Positions 9,196-18,664 of a stretch of DNA of 64,000 bases are shown here, piece by piece (the first letter of the stretch is position 1; each line of letters opens with the position of its first letter). The DNA lies in assembly GCA_013041925.1 (NCBI GenBank), contig JABDRB010000014.1, positions 1-64,000 on the forward strand. Reading direction: 5' to 3'. A program made the position numbers and the translations under genes. Source of the stretch: Akkermansiaceae bacterium (GTDB taxonomy: Bacteria; Verrucomicrobiota; Verrucomicrobiia; Verrucomicrobiales; Akkermansiaceae). The notes beneath the pieces are model-generated. The model had not been told where the DNA came from. It saw only the letters and a program-made list of their open reading frames with translations, and did not search any database.

Positions 9196-10254
9196 TTAAG
9201 ATAGCGGAATGCGAAGCCTTTTCCCAATCCCGATCATGCTGCCGCTCAGACGATTCGCTCGCTGGATCGCACCAACGGACGTTTTGTAGCGGCGCGCGAG
9301 GGCATAGAGAGTATCCCCCTTCTTGACTGTGTGGTAGCGAGCCGACGGGCGGGGTGCTGGCTTTCTTTTAACCACCGGCGCGGGCGCAGGACGGCGCACT
9401 GCCGCCGCAGCAGGACGCCCAGTGGCAGCCACCGCGGTGCGGTAACCTGCGGCAGTCGGCAGAGGAATCAAGTTGGGACTCCCCACCGAGATCGACTTGT
9501 AATGCTTGTTCACTTTGGCCAAAAACCACTGCCATTTGGCACCTGGGTGGCCGTTATCCAACAGGTAATGCGGACAGTTTTTATGTTCGGGTGTCAACCC
9601 CTTGCGGCGCCAGTGGTAGTGCGGCACCACTTTCCGAAGTGGAATGTTATACCTGTGCATCAACCAAGCGGAAAGCTTAGCGGTGCGCTCGATGGTGGCG
9701 GATCGACTATTCCCACGGTGCTCACACATCTCAATGGCCACGCTGTAGTTGTTTCCTGGACCATCAAAATCAGCGTGCTCACCTTGCTCATTGGTCGGCA
9801 GATGCTGAACCGCCATGTATTCATCCGTTGTGTAGTGCCACGTCAGGTAGCCGATCCGATTCCCTCCCCGGCGCTTAGGTGCCCTCAACTTGCCATTGTT
9901 CAACGCCTTAGAATGCCGCATGGCATCCGCCCCAGAAGAAAAATTCTGTGTGCTGTGAATCGTAATATAACTCGGACGCATCGATCGGCGCACTTTGCGG
10001 CCGTGTCTCCCCTTTGGGATGTAGGCTTTTTTGACATTCACCTCACGGTAAAGCGATGTCGGGCTCTTGCTTGGGGATGAAGGCGCAAAACCATAGCCAT
10101 TTCCCGCAAGAGCCGTCGCCCCATATGGGGAGGCCGCCGCGGATCGATCCGACTTCGCATCAATCAAACGAGGTGACGATGAACACGCCGATAAAGCGCA
10201 TAGAAGCCCTAGTAAACCTAAACGCTTCAGCCTGATAACGAATCCCCATTGCAT
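9196..10254 (-). CDS. N-acetylmuramoyl-L-alanine amidase with C-terminal LysM, lipoprotein
   Basis: 352 residues from ATG 10254 (an ATG at 10275 would add seven residues). The N-terminus is a lipoprotein signal with lipobox LSAC, Cys24 in this numbering, so the enzyme is likely membrane-anchored in the periplasm. The middle is an Amidase_2 (AmpD-like) domain that cleaves the MurNAc-L-Ala bond of peptidoglycan: ITIHSTQNFSSGADAM contains the first zinc His, VAIEMCEHRG follows, and VPHYHWRRKGLTPEHKNCPH supplies the downstream ligands. After an Ala/Pro/Arg-rich linker a single LysM domain ends the protein (YHTVKKGDTLYALARRYKTS), for binding the glycan strands. Likely a cell-wall remodelling or recycling enzyme. 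The chosen start gives a better-shaped signal peptide than the longer form. Confidence 0.85.
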   Translation of the reverse strand: MQWGFVIRLKRLGLLGLLCALSACSSSPRLIDAKSDRSAAASPYGATALAGNGYGFAPSSPSKSPTSLYREVNVKKAYIPKGRHGRKVRRSMRPSYITIHSTQNFSSGADAMRHSKALNNGKLRAPKRRGGNRIGYLTWHYTTDEYMAVQHLPTNEQGEHADFDGPGNNYSVAIEMCEHRGNSRSATIERTAKLSAWLMHRYNIPLRKVVPHYHWRRKGLTPEHKNCPHYLLDNGHPGAKWQWFLAKVNKHYKSISVGSPNLIPLPTAAGYRTAVAATGRPAAAAVRRPAPAPVVKRKPAPRPSARYHTVKKGDTLYALARRYKTSVGAIQRANRLSGSMIGIGKRLRIPLS

Positions 10255-10360
10255 AAGGGCGATTGTAATCCACATTCCATCTTAATAAAAGAGGCGATTT
10301 GAAAAAACTTCACTTTCACGTCATCCCGTTAACGCTCATGATCCCCCCCCCCTCTCATGC

Positions 10361-13300
10361 ATGCGGCTTGCCCTTGCATCATACCGACTCTATACATCTT
10401 CCCCCGTGTCCGCAACGCCCCCCAACCTAGTGCCTGATGATCTTCCTGGGATCGTCAAAGCACAAGCCGCTTCGCTGTTCAGCAAACAGCTCAAGACGTT
10501 GCTACGCGGACAGCAACCGACGACATTTGAGTGGGTCGACCCCGCAGCCCTCGCCTTTGTCACCGCGCTCTCCGCCCACACACTGCATACATCAAAACAA
10601 CGAGGCCGACTCTGGCTGACTCACCCGAATCCACGCGTCCGCGACCGTATCGCCGCAGAGCTCGGCCTCTGGAAAGTCCGCCCGCTCGTCATACCCGACC
10701 TCCCCGATGCCGGCGATGACGAGATCCCAGCAACACCGGAAACCCTCGCCGAGCGGCTCGCCGTGATGAACCTACTGTGTCAGCCCAACGCGCACAGCAA
10801 ACCTCAGGTCGTCATCCTCTCACCCGATACCCTCAACGATGCCGCCCCCTCCCCCCAATCACTGCACGACGGCGCACACCCACTCTCCATCGGAGACGAC
10901 CTCGACCCCGACGCGTTCGAACAACAACTCACCGGTCACGGCTACGAACGGGTGACTCAGGTGCATGCCCATGGACAAATTGCACGTCGCGGCGGCATCA
11001 TGGATCTTTTTTCATGGCACGCCTCCGCGCCCCTCCGAGTCGAGTTTTTTGATACAGAAATCGAGTCGCTCCGCGAGTTTGATATCGACTCCCAAATATC
11101 AACCCGACGTGTCAAACAAACGGAAATCACACTCGCCGAGGCACAACAGACCGCCACCGTCCGTCATTATATGCAGTCGGACGACCGACTCCTCGGTGCA
11201 GGGGATCATCCCCCCGAGTCGCCCAATGGCAGCATCAACGAATCCGGCGAGACGGGCGCCACTGCGCTCTGCACAGGCAGCCCGCTAGGAACCTACGAGG
11301 CAGGCGATTTCATCCTCAATGAGGCGCGCAGGCATCGGTTTTTTCAACAGGTCGCCGAGTGGAAACGGTCGGAGTGGACGACCTACCTGACGTTTTCCAA
11401 TCAGGGTGAAAAAGATCGCTTCGAGGAGCTGGTGGATCAGGACTTTTTTACATCCGGTGCCATCACCCCGCTTTCTGGCGAACTGGTGCAGGGGTTTACC
11501 ATCCCAGCAGCGCAACTGGCGTTTATTTCATCCGCTGAGCTCTTTGGTCGCTACCAAACTCCTCAAACCCGAAGAAAAACCACCCGCCTCGACCACCAAC
11601 GTCGGGCACGCGCGCAGACGGCACTCGAGGATATCGAGGACGGCGACCTCGTCGTGCACGCCGAGTATGGCGTCGGTCGGTTTGAGGGGATCGAACGCGA
11701 TGAGGATGGCCACGAAGAAATCCACATCGGCTACCGCGACGGCGCGATTCTTTCCGTTCCGCTGGACCACTCGCACCTGCTGTCAAAATACATCGGTCTC
11801 GGCGGCAAGGACCCCGATCTCACCCGCCTAGGAAGTGCCGCATGGAGCAAAGCACGCCATTCGGCTGAGAAATCCATTCTCGATTACGCCGCCAAACTTC
11901 TCCAGATGCAGGCCGAGCGCGACACCGTCTCTGGTTATTCCCACCCGCCGGACACCCGCTGGATGTGGGAGTTTGAAAACTCATTTCATTACAACGTCAC
12001 CCCTGGTCAGCGCGATGCCATCGCCGACGTCAAAGAGGACATGGAGTCCCGCAAGCCCATGGACCGACTCATCTGCGGCGATGTCGGGTTCGGCAAAACA
12101 GAGGTCGCGATCCGTGCCGCCTTCAAAGCGGTGACCGGAGGTAAGCAGGCCGCCCTGCTTGCACCCACGACCGTCCTTGCCGAACAACACTGCCGCACCT
12201 TCCGCGAGCGCATGAGCGACTACCCGATCCGCATCGAGCTGCTCAATCGCTTCCGCAAAGCCAGCGAGGTCAGAGAAACCCTCGCCGGCCTAAAAGAGGG
12301 GTCCGTGGATATCGTCATCGGCACCCACCGCCTGATTTCCAAAGACGTCTCCTACAAAAACCTTGGCGTGGCGATCATCGATGAGGAGCAACGTTTCGGC
12401 GTCAAGCATAAGGAGCGCTTCAAGGAGATGTTCCGCAACATCGATGTGCTCACCCTTTCCGCCACTCCCATCCCACGCACCCTCTACCTCTCACTCATGG
12501 GCGCACGGGACATGTCGACCATCGACACCCCACTGCCCGGCAAAGTCCCCATCAACACATCCATCCACGGCTACGACGAACGTATCATCCGTGAGTCGAT
12601 CCGGCGTGAACTCAAGCGCGGCGGACAGGTCTTCTTCCTCCATAACCGCGTGCAAAGCATCGACCTCGTGCGCTCGATGCTCAAAAAATTAGTGCCTGAG
12701 GCGAGCTGCGTCGTCGGCCACGGCCAGATGGAAAAGGATGAACTCGAGGTTGTCATGCGCACCTTCGTCCAAGGAAAAGCAGATATCTTGCTCGCCACCA
12801 CCATCATCGAAAGCGGGATCGATATCCCCAATGCCAACACCATCATCATCGACCGCGCTGATCGCTTTGGGCTCGCAGACCTTTACCAGCTCCGCGGTCG
12901 GGTAGGTCGAGCCGGCGGTCAAGCCTACGCCGTCCTGCTGCTCCCCCGTGACCTGATCAATGGCGATGCACGCAAACGCATCCATGCCATCCAGCAATAC
13001 ACCGCCCTCGGCTCTGGATTTCAAATCGCCATGCGTGATCTAGAAATCCGCGGAGCAGGCAACCTGCTGGGAACCAAGCAGTCAGGCCATATTGCCGCTG
13101 TCGGCTTTGACCTCTACTGCCAACTGCTACGCCAATCCATCGACCGACTCCGCGACGGGAAGGCCAGCCATCGGGTTGACGTCACACTCCGTGCCGATTT
13201 CCTCAGCTTCAGCGAAGCCGACTCCGCGCATCTGGATCAAGACCATCAAAACCTCGGCGCTTACCTGCCAACCACTTACATGCCGGAAGCCCGGCTTCGC

Positions 13301-13609
13301 ATTTCCGCCTACAAGGAGCTTGCCGAGCTCATCTCCTACAAAGAGCTCAAAGCACTGCGCAAACGTTGGCAAGACCGCTTTGGTAAGCCTCCCCGTCCTG
13401 CTCAATACCTGCTCCTCGCCACCGAGGTCAAACTCGCAGCCGCGCAAGCCAACATCAGCACCGTGGAACTCCGCGAACAACGGCTCATGCTCACAAGAAA
13501 TGGCGAGTTCATCCTCCTGACAGGAAAACGATTCCCGCGCCTGACCGAGGTAGCACCTGAGAAAAAACTCCAGGAAACTCTCCAAATGCTCAAATCCATC
13601 CAGAGCTAA
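10361..13609 (+). CDS. mfd: transcription-repair coupling factor Mfd
   Basis: 1082-residue SF2 translocase that displaces RNA polymerase stalled at lesions and recruits UvrA. The order of domains is canonical: a UvrB-like N-terminal module with GYERVTQVHAHGQIARRGG, the CarD-like RNA polymerase-interacting domain (EDGDLVVHAEYGVGRFEGI), the ATPase with Walker A GDVGFGKTE, motif II DEEQRFGVKHKE and SATPIPRTL, the helicase C lobe with ILLATTIIESGIDIP and QLRGRVGRAG, and a C-terminal TRCF/D7 domain. It is slightly shorter than E. coli Mfd (1148), mostly at the N-terminus. Start: ATG 10361; a GTG at 10406 is an alternative. A run of ten C residues lies nine bases upstream. Confidence 0.96.
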   Translation: MRLALASYRLYTSSPVSATPPNLVPDDLPGIVKAQAASLFSKQLKTLLRGQQPTTFEWVDPAALAFVTALSAHTLHTSKQRGRLWLTHPNPRVRDRIAAELGLWKVRPLVIPDLPDAGDDEIPATPETLAERLAVMNLLCQPNAHSKPQVVILSPDTLNDAAPSPQSLHDGAHPLSIGDDLDPDAFEQQLTGHGYERVTQVHAHGQIARRGGIMDLFSWHASAPLRVEFFDTEIESLREFDIDSQISTRRVKQTEITLAEAQQTATVRHYMQSDDRLLGAGDHPPESPNGSINESGETGATALCTGSPLGTYEAGDFILNEARRHRFFQQVAEWKRSEWTTYLTFSNQGEKDRFEELVDQDFFTSGAITPLSGELVQGFTIPAAQLAFISSAELFGRYQTPQTRRKTTRLDHQRRARAQTALEDIEDGDLVVHAEYGVGRFEGIERDEDGHEEIHIGYRDGAILSVPLDHSHLLSKYIGLGGKDPDLTRLGSAAWSKARHSAEKSILDYAAKLLQMQAERDTVSGYSHPPDTRWMWEFENSFHYNVTPGQRDAIADVKEDMESRKPMDRLICGDVGFGKTEVAIRAAFKAVTGGKQAALLAPTTVLAEQHCRTFRERMSDYPIRIELLNRFRKASEVRETLAGLKEGSVDIVIGTHRLISKDVSYKNLGVAIIDEEQRFGVKHKERFKEMFRNIDVLTLSATPIPRTLYLSLMGARDMSTIDTPLPGKVPINTSIHGYDERIIRESIRRELKRGGQVFFLHNRVQSIDLVRSMLKKLVPEASCVVGHGQMEKDELEVVMRTFVQGKADILLATTIIESGIDIPNANTIIIDRADRFGLADLYQLRGRVGRAGGQAYAVLLLPRDLINGDARKRIHAIQQYTALGSGFQIAMRDLEIRGAGNLLGTKQSGHIAAVGFDLYCQLLRQSIDRLRDGKASHRVDVTLRADFLSFSEADSAHLDQDHQNLGAYLPTTYMPEARLRISAYKELAELISYKELKALRKRWQDRFGKPPRPAQYLLLATEVKLAAAQANISTVELREQRLMLTRNGEFILLTGKRFPRLTEVAPEKKLQETLQMLKSIQS

Positions 13610-13739
13610 TCGCGCTGCTTGAGAACGGCGTATCTCTCGTAAAACCCAATGTCGTCCATGGTCATATTAGGACAGGTTTTGGCAGCATCTGCCTAGACAG
13701 ATTCTCGGGTAATGACTATTTTACCAGCCTCAATACGGC

Positions 13740-16700
13740 ATGAGCCGCATTCAGTTCAAACCGAAAATCTATATGACTACTCCAGAGAACACACCCAATC
13801 CGTCATCCACCAGTTCACCCAAATACCCCGGCGAGCCCATCACTTGCAACGGTAACACTCTCGTAGCCACACACGTTGAAGCACGCATCACCGATGGCGG
13901 CATTTTCTACCCCATCACCCCATCCACCGAAGGCGGGGAACTTTACCAGCAATCATGGGCCCAAGGTGAACTCAACGTTTTTGGTCAGCAAAAAATCGCC
14001 GTCGAAACCGAGGGTGAACACGCCGCCCAAGGAGGTGCCACCGCCTTTGCCATCACTGGTCGACGCACCGTCAACTTCACCTCCGGCCAAGGGATCCTCT
14101 ACGCGATGGAACAATACCACCACGCCCCAGGCAAGCTTTCCACCATGGTGCTCGAAATCGGTGCCCGCGCACTGACCAAACACGCACTCAACGTCCACTG
14201 CGGCCACGATGACATCTACTCAGCACTCGACACCGGCTGGATTATGCTCGCAGGGAAAGACGCCCAGCAAGCCGCCGACCAAGCAATCATCCTACGCAAA
14301 GTGTGTGAACTTTCACTTAACCCAGGCATGAATATCCAAGACGGCATGCTCACCACCCACGCCGAGCGTGTATTCCGTCGCCCCGAAGCTGGCCTCCTCC
14401 GTGAGTTCCTCGGAGCACCCGACGACCGGATTGATTGCCCGACGGATGCCCAGAAAGAACTTTTTGGCCCCCAACGCCGGCGCGTGCCCAAAATGATGGA
14501 TATCTGCAGCCCCGTCCTCGTTGGACCCGTGCAAAACCAAGAACACTACATGAATGGCGTGGTCGGTCGACGCAACCACTTCAACGAACCGATCCTCGGC
14601 ATGCTCGAAGATGCCTACCAAGAATTTGCCGAGCTTACAGGTCGCGAATATGGACTCCTTTCCGAATACCGCACCGAGGACGCCGATACCGTCTTTATCA
14701 GCATCGGCTGTGCTGCAGAAAACATCGAAGCCGCCTGTGACCACCTCCGTGAAACACGAGGTGACAAGGTGGGCTCGATCCACTTCAACGTCCTCCGCCC
14801 ATTCCCCGAAGCCGTTCTCATCGAGGCCATCCGCGGAAAGAAAACCTTGATCGTGCTCGAGCGCACCGACGAAGGACTCTCAGGTGACAACCCCCTCACC
14901 CGCGACATCCGCGCCGCCATGGGTAAATCCCGCGATGCTCGTCAATGGGCAGGAAACATCCCAGCACTCTCACCCGAGGAAACCCCTCACCTATTCCGCG
15001 GTGTCTACGGCCTCGGCTCACGCGATTTCCGCCCCGAGCACATCATTGGTGCCTATGACTTTTCCCAAAATAAAATCGCCCGCCAAGACGGCAAAAAAGC
15101 AGAGGATGGATCAACCTTCTTCACCCTCGGCGTCGATCACAAATACGCCGTTATTTCTGAAGAAACCCCCTCCCTGTTGCCCGAAAAATCGATCGCAGTC
15201 CGCTTCCATTCCATCGGTGGTTGGGGCATGATCACCACCGGTAAAAACCTCGGCAACATCCTCGGTGAGTTCGGAGCCTTACTCTCCGACCGCAACCCCG
15301 AATACGACCCAGAAACCGGCAAGCTCTTGCCAAAACTCCACATCGCTGCCAACCCGAAATACGGTTCCGAGAAAAAAGGTGCTCCCACCAACTACTTCCT
15401 CGTCGTTGCCCCCGATCGCGTCCGCGTCAACTGCGAGCTCAATCACGTGGACGTCGTCCTTTGCTGCGACCCGAAAGCCTTCACCCACTCCAACCCACTC
15501 GCCGGCATCAACAACGGCGGTTGCCTTGTCTGGGAGTCTTCCATGGATCCCGCGACCGCTTGGGAATCCATCCCCCAGCAACACCGACAAGCTATCCGCG
15601 ATAAAAATATCCGCATCTTCATCCTGCCCGGATTTGATATCGCGCGCAATGCCACACCACGAGTCGACCTCCAGATGCGGATGCAAGGGAACTCGTTCCT
15701 CGGCGCCTTCTTCAAAGTCTCTCCATTCCTCTCAGACAACAACATCACCGAGGACACCTTCCGCAGCACAGTGCGTAAGCAGTATGAGAAAAAATTCGGG
15801 CGCTTTGGTGAAAATGTCGTCGAGAGCAACATGACCGTGATGACCGAGGGTGCCGCCCGCGTTCAGGAAATCAAATACGGCGAACTCGATGCCCCAGACA
15901 CCTCATCACTCCGCCTTGCTCCGCTGGCTCCCGTCAACTCAGAAGAACCCGTCCTGCCCACCATCATGTGCTCAGGTATGGAGTGCTACATCCCCCGTCC
16001 TTCCGATCAGGGGATCCGCTCCCCCATCCAAACCCAGAAGAAATTCGACGGCGAGTTCCGTGCCGGCAAGGGATACCACCAACCTGCCAGCCCCCTTTCC
16101 AGTGTCGGCGTCATGGCCGCAGCTACCGCAGCCACCACCAGTAAGTATGTCGCCCGCAGGATGACACCCCTATTCATCCCTGAAAACTGCACCCAGTGCA
16201 TGGACTGCATTACCGCATGCCCAGACACGGCTCTACCCAACACAGCCCAAGAAATAAGCACCGTTCTCCGCACCGCCACCAAAGCCTACGTCTCAGACCC
16301 CGCTCAACGCGCCGCCCTCTTAGCCGAACTCCCCAAGGTGGAAGAAAAGGCACGCAAGCGCATGGTTGAAGTCGTCGAGGCCAAGGGCTCCACACCCTTT
16401 AAAGACATCATCAGAGACGAGGTCACGGCCCTCAACGGCGCCGTCTCGCAAGAAGCCAAGGATGAGCTCTTTGCCATCCTCGACGTCGTCCCCATCGCCT
16501 ACAACAAAACGGCTGCCATTTTCCGTGGTAAACAGAAAAAGACCGGCGACGGCGGCGTCTTCTCCATCTTTGTTGCTGACCTCTGTAAAGGCTGCGGAGA
16601 ATGTGTCGAGCAATGCGGACACGGCGCCTTGGAAATGATCCCCGATACCGCCGAGCTAAACCAGACCTTGGCCTCCGCCCAGCTGTTCTCCAGAATGCTC

Positions 16701-18482
16701 CCCGATACGCCTGGTAAATACCTCGGACTCTACGACGACGATGCCCCTGAGGACTCCCGCCCCGCCGCACTCCGAAACCACCTCATGGTTCGCCGTAACT
16801 ACGAAGCGCTCGTCTCAGGTGATGGTGCCTGCGCCGGCTGCGGAGAAAAAACCATCCTGCGCGCAATCGCTTCGGTCACGGAGGCCTACATGCGCCCGAT
16901 GTATCACAAGAAGGCAAAACGCTTACTCAAGAAAGCCGATCAACTCGAAACCCAAGGTGCAGAACTCCTCACCCAACTCCAATCACGTTCAGAAGAAGAA
17001 TACGCTCTCTTCAAGCGCTCGGTCGCCCATGTCGTCATGGGTCTCGGAGGTGAAGACCAAGCTGACACCGATCTCCGTCTCAAGGAAAACGGCATTATCA
17101 GCGACAAGGATATCATCACGGCACTTATCTCCATCATGCGCGTAGACGCCTACAACCACCAGTCGCTCCAAGCGGTCGATGGGCGCCTCGCCAACGGCAT
17201 GGCCACCATGATGATGGGTGCCAACACTGGCTGCAACACCGTTTACGGCTCCACCCCACCGTCCAACCCCCACCCCTATCCATGGATGAACTCGCTGTTC
17301 CAAGATGGTGCCACCATCTCATGGCTCATGGGTGAGTCACTCATCCTCCGCCACAGCCGCCGATCCGTTGCTCCAGAGCGACTTTCGAGCTTCTTACTCG
17401 CCTTACTCGAGGACAAGGACGCGCAAGTCATCAATGAAGATCAATACTTCGCCATCACCCACCTCAACGATGCTCAAATGACTTCGCAAGAACTCAAGGA
17501 GCTCCCCAAGGTCTGGTGTATCGGAGGTGACGGCGCGCTCGGCGACATCGGCTTCCAAAACCTCTCCAAGGCAATGCTCCAAGGACGACCCAATATCAAG
17601 TTCCTCATGCTCGATACACAAGTCTACTCCAACACCGGTGGTCAAAACTCAGACTCGTCCTTCATGCCAGGTGGCTATGACATGAACCAGTTCGGCTCAA
17701 GCACTCAGGGTAAGATGACCGAAAGAAAATCCGTCGCCGACATCCTCACCACAGGGCACGGATCGCCCTACGTGGCCCAGATTTCGATCACCAATGCGGC
17801 TAAGCTCTACCAGACAATCTTCGAGGGTCTCGAATACCGCGGGTCCGCATTTTACCAGTGTTACACGACCTGCCAACCTGAACACGGCGTCGGTGATGAC
17901 GCCTCCGCCGTCCAAGCCAAACTCGCTCGCGACTGTCGCGCCATGCCTGAGTTCGTCTTTAACTCATCCCTCGGTGAGCTCGTCCAGGAATGCTACGACG
18001 TCAAAGGCAACCCGAACACCAACCGCGACTGGCAACAGCTTAAGTCAAAGGTCGACAAGGACATCAGCTACGCCTTCACCACCGCCCACTGGGCAACCAC
18101 CGAGGCTCGCTTCCGCAAACACCACCAGGTTATCACCGAAGAGGAAACTCAAACCATGATCCCTCTGGAAAACATGCTCCAACTCATCTCCCAGAAAGAT
18201 GTTGCGCATTACCTCTTTGCCGATGAAACCGAGGATGCCTATGTGCCCGACTTCGGTGTCTTCATCCGCACCGAGTTTAATAATAAGGTGAAATTCCACT
18301 CACTGAGCCGCCAGCTCGTGCTCTTCTGCGTGGAACGCCGTAAGGCATGGCGCCTGATGCAATCCAAAGCCGGTATCAATAATGCCGACTACCAAACTCA
18401 GCAAGACATCCTGAAAAAACTCGCCGAGGGCGAAGTCACCCGCGATGAGGTGATCCAACAAGGAACCTCCGTGGTCGGATAA
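13740..18482 (+). CDS. nifJ: pyruvate:ferredoxin (flavodoxin) oxidoreductase, unusually long
   Basis: Single-chain PFOR that converts pyruvate and CoA to acetyl-CoA and CO2 with reduced ferredoxin. The fused alpha-gamma-delta-beta order is present: the alpha domain with YPITPSTEGGELYQQ and the gamma domain with FHSIGGWGMITTGKNLG. The ferredoxin motifs are CTQCMDCITACP (about residue 817) and CKGCGECVEQC (about 950). The TPP domain has CAGCGEK (about 1033), GGDGALGDIGFQN (about 1263) and QVYSNTGGQNSDSS (about 1294). At 1580 residues it is some 400 longer than usual (1170-1230). The extra sequence lies partly between the two 4Fe-4S motifs (about 130 residues instead of about 50) and partly within the TPP domain before GGDGALGD. 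ATG 13773, twelve codons in, is an alternative start. It stands alone between mfd and a strong inverted repeat. Confidence 0.92.
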   Translation: MSRIQFKPKIYMTTPENTPNPSSTSSPKYPGEPITCNGNTLVATHVEARITDGGIFYPITPSTEGGELYQQSWAQGELNVFGQQKIAVETEGEHAAQGGATAFAITGRRTVNFTSGQGILYAMEQYHHAPGKLSTMVLEIGARALTKHALNVHCGHDDIYSALDTGWIMLAGKDAQQAADQAIILRKVCELSLNPGMNIQDGMLTTHAERVFRRPEAGLLREFLGAPDDRIDCPTDAQKELFGPQRRRVPKMMDICSPVLVGPVQNQEHYMNGVVGRRNHFNEPILGMLEDAYQEFAELTGREYGLLSEYRTEDADTVFISIGCAAENIEAACDHLRETRGDKVGSIHFNVLRPFPEAVLIEAIRGKKTLIVLERTDEGLSGDNPLTRDIRAAMGKSRDARQWAGNIPALSPEETPHLFRGVYGLGSRDFRPEHIIGAYDFSQNKIARQDGKKAEDGSTFFTLGVDHKYAVISEETPSLLPEKSIAVRFHSIGGWGMITTGKNLGNILGEFGALLSDRNPEYDPETGKLLPKLHIAANPKYGSEKKGAPTNYFLVVAPDRVRVNCELNHVDVVLCCDPKAFTHSNPLAGINNGGCLVWESSMDPATAWESIPQQHRQAIRDKNIRIFILPGFDIARNATPRVDLQMRMQGNSFLGAFFKVSPFLSDNNITEDTFRSTVRKQYEKKFGRFGENVVESNMTVMTEGAARVQEIKYGELDAPDTSSLRLAPLAPVNSEEPVLPTIMCSGMECYIPRPSDQGIRSPIQTQKKFDGEFRAGKGYHQPASPLSSVGVMAAATAATTSKYVARRMTPLFIPENCTQCMDCITACPDTALPNTAQEISTVLRTATKAYVSDPAQRAALLAELPKVEEKARKRMVEVVEAKGSTPFKDIIRDEVTALNGAVSQEAKDELFAILDVVPIAYNKTAAIFRGKQKKTGDGGVFSIFVADLCKGCGECVEQCGHGALEMIPDTAELNQTLASAQLFSRMLPDTPGKYLGLYDDDAPEDSRPAALRNHLMVRRNYEALVSGDGACAGCGEKTILRAIASVTEAYMRPMYHKKAKRLLKKADQLETQGAELLTQLQSRSEEEYALFKRSVAHVVMGLGGEDQADTDLRLKENGIISDKDIITALISIMRVDAYNHQSLQAVDGRLANGMATMMMGANTGCNTVYGSTPPSNPHPYPWMNSLFQDGATISWLMGESLILRHSRRSVAPERLSSFLLALLEDKDAQVINEDQYFAITHLNDAQMTSQELKELPKVWCIGGDGALGDIGFQNLSKAMLQGRPNIKFLMLDTQVYSNTGGQNSDSSFMPGGYDMNQFGSSTQGKMTERKSVADILTTGHGSPYVAQISITNAAKLYQTIFEGLEYRGSAFYQCYTTCQPEHGVGDDASAVQAKLARDCRAMPEFVFNSSLGELVQECYDVKGNPNTNRDWQQLKSKVDKDISYAFTTAHWATTEARFRKHHQVITEEETQTMIPLENMLQLISQKDVAHYLFADETEDAYVPDFGVFIRTEFNNKVKFHSLSRQLVLFCVERRKAWRLMQSKAGINNADYQTQQDILKKLAEGEVTRDEVIQQGTSVVG

Positions 18483-18514
18483 CCGTCCCACAAGACCGGT
18501 ATCGACCCACGACA

Positions 18515-18560
18515 CGTCTCTTTGTCACAATAAGTTAAACAACTTATTGTGACAAAGACG
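18515..18560. repeat. long inverted repeat after nifJ (16-bp perfect arms)
   Basis: Left arm TTTGTCACAATAAGTT (18521-18536) and right arm AACTTATTGTGACAAA (18541-18556) are perfect complements around a 4-base AAAC spacer. Flanking CGTC and GACG extend the pairing by four more pairs across a two-base bulge. It begins 32 bases after the nifJ stop. It could be a transcription terminator or mRNA 3' stabiliser, but it is AT-rich and has no following T-run, so a protein-binding site is also possible. Confidence 0.6.
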
Positions 18561-18574
18561 TCTATCCTTGTAGC

Positions 18575-18588
18575 TTGCCATATGGCAA
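18575..18588. promoter_or_regulatory. 14-bp perfect palindrome upstream of the SurA-like gene
   Basis: TTGCCATATGGCAA is a perfect palindrome 76 bases before the ATG at 18665 and 14 bases after the nifJ-side inverted repeat. Position and symmetry suit a repressor or activator site, but I cannot assign a regulator. Confidence 0.35.
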
Positions 18589-18664
18589 ATTTGCCTTCAA
18601 GCTTCGCCTGAGTCTGATACCGTATCCCATTCAACCACCACACCATCCTCCTCCCGTCCCCGCC

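Noticed and set aside
18521-18556. Inverted repeat read as a Rex, FNR or Crp operator controlling nifJ or the next gene
   Set aside because: The half sites are in the wrong order for TTGTGA...TCACAA or TGTGA...TCACA, and the repeat is downstream of nifJ.
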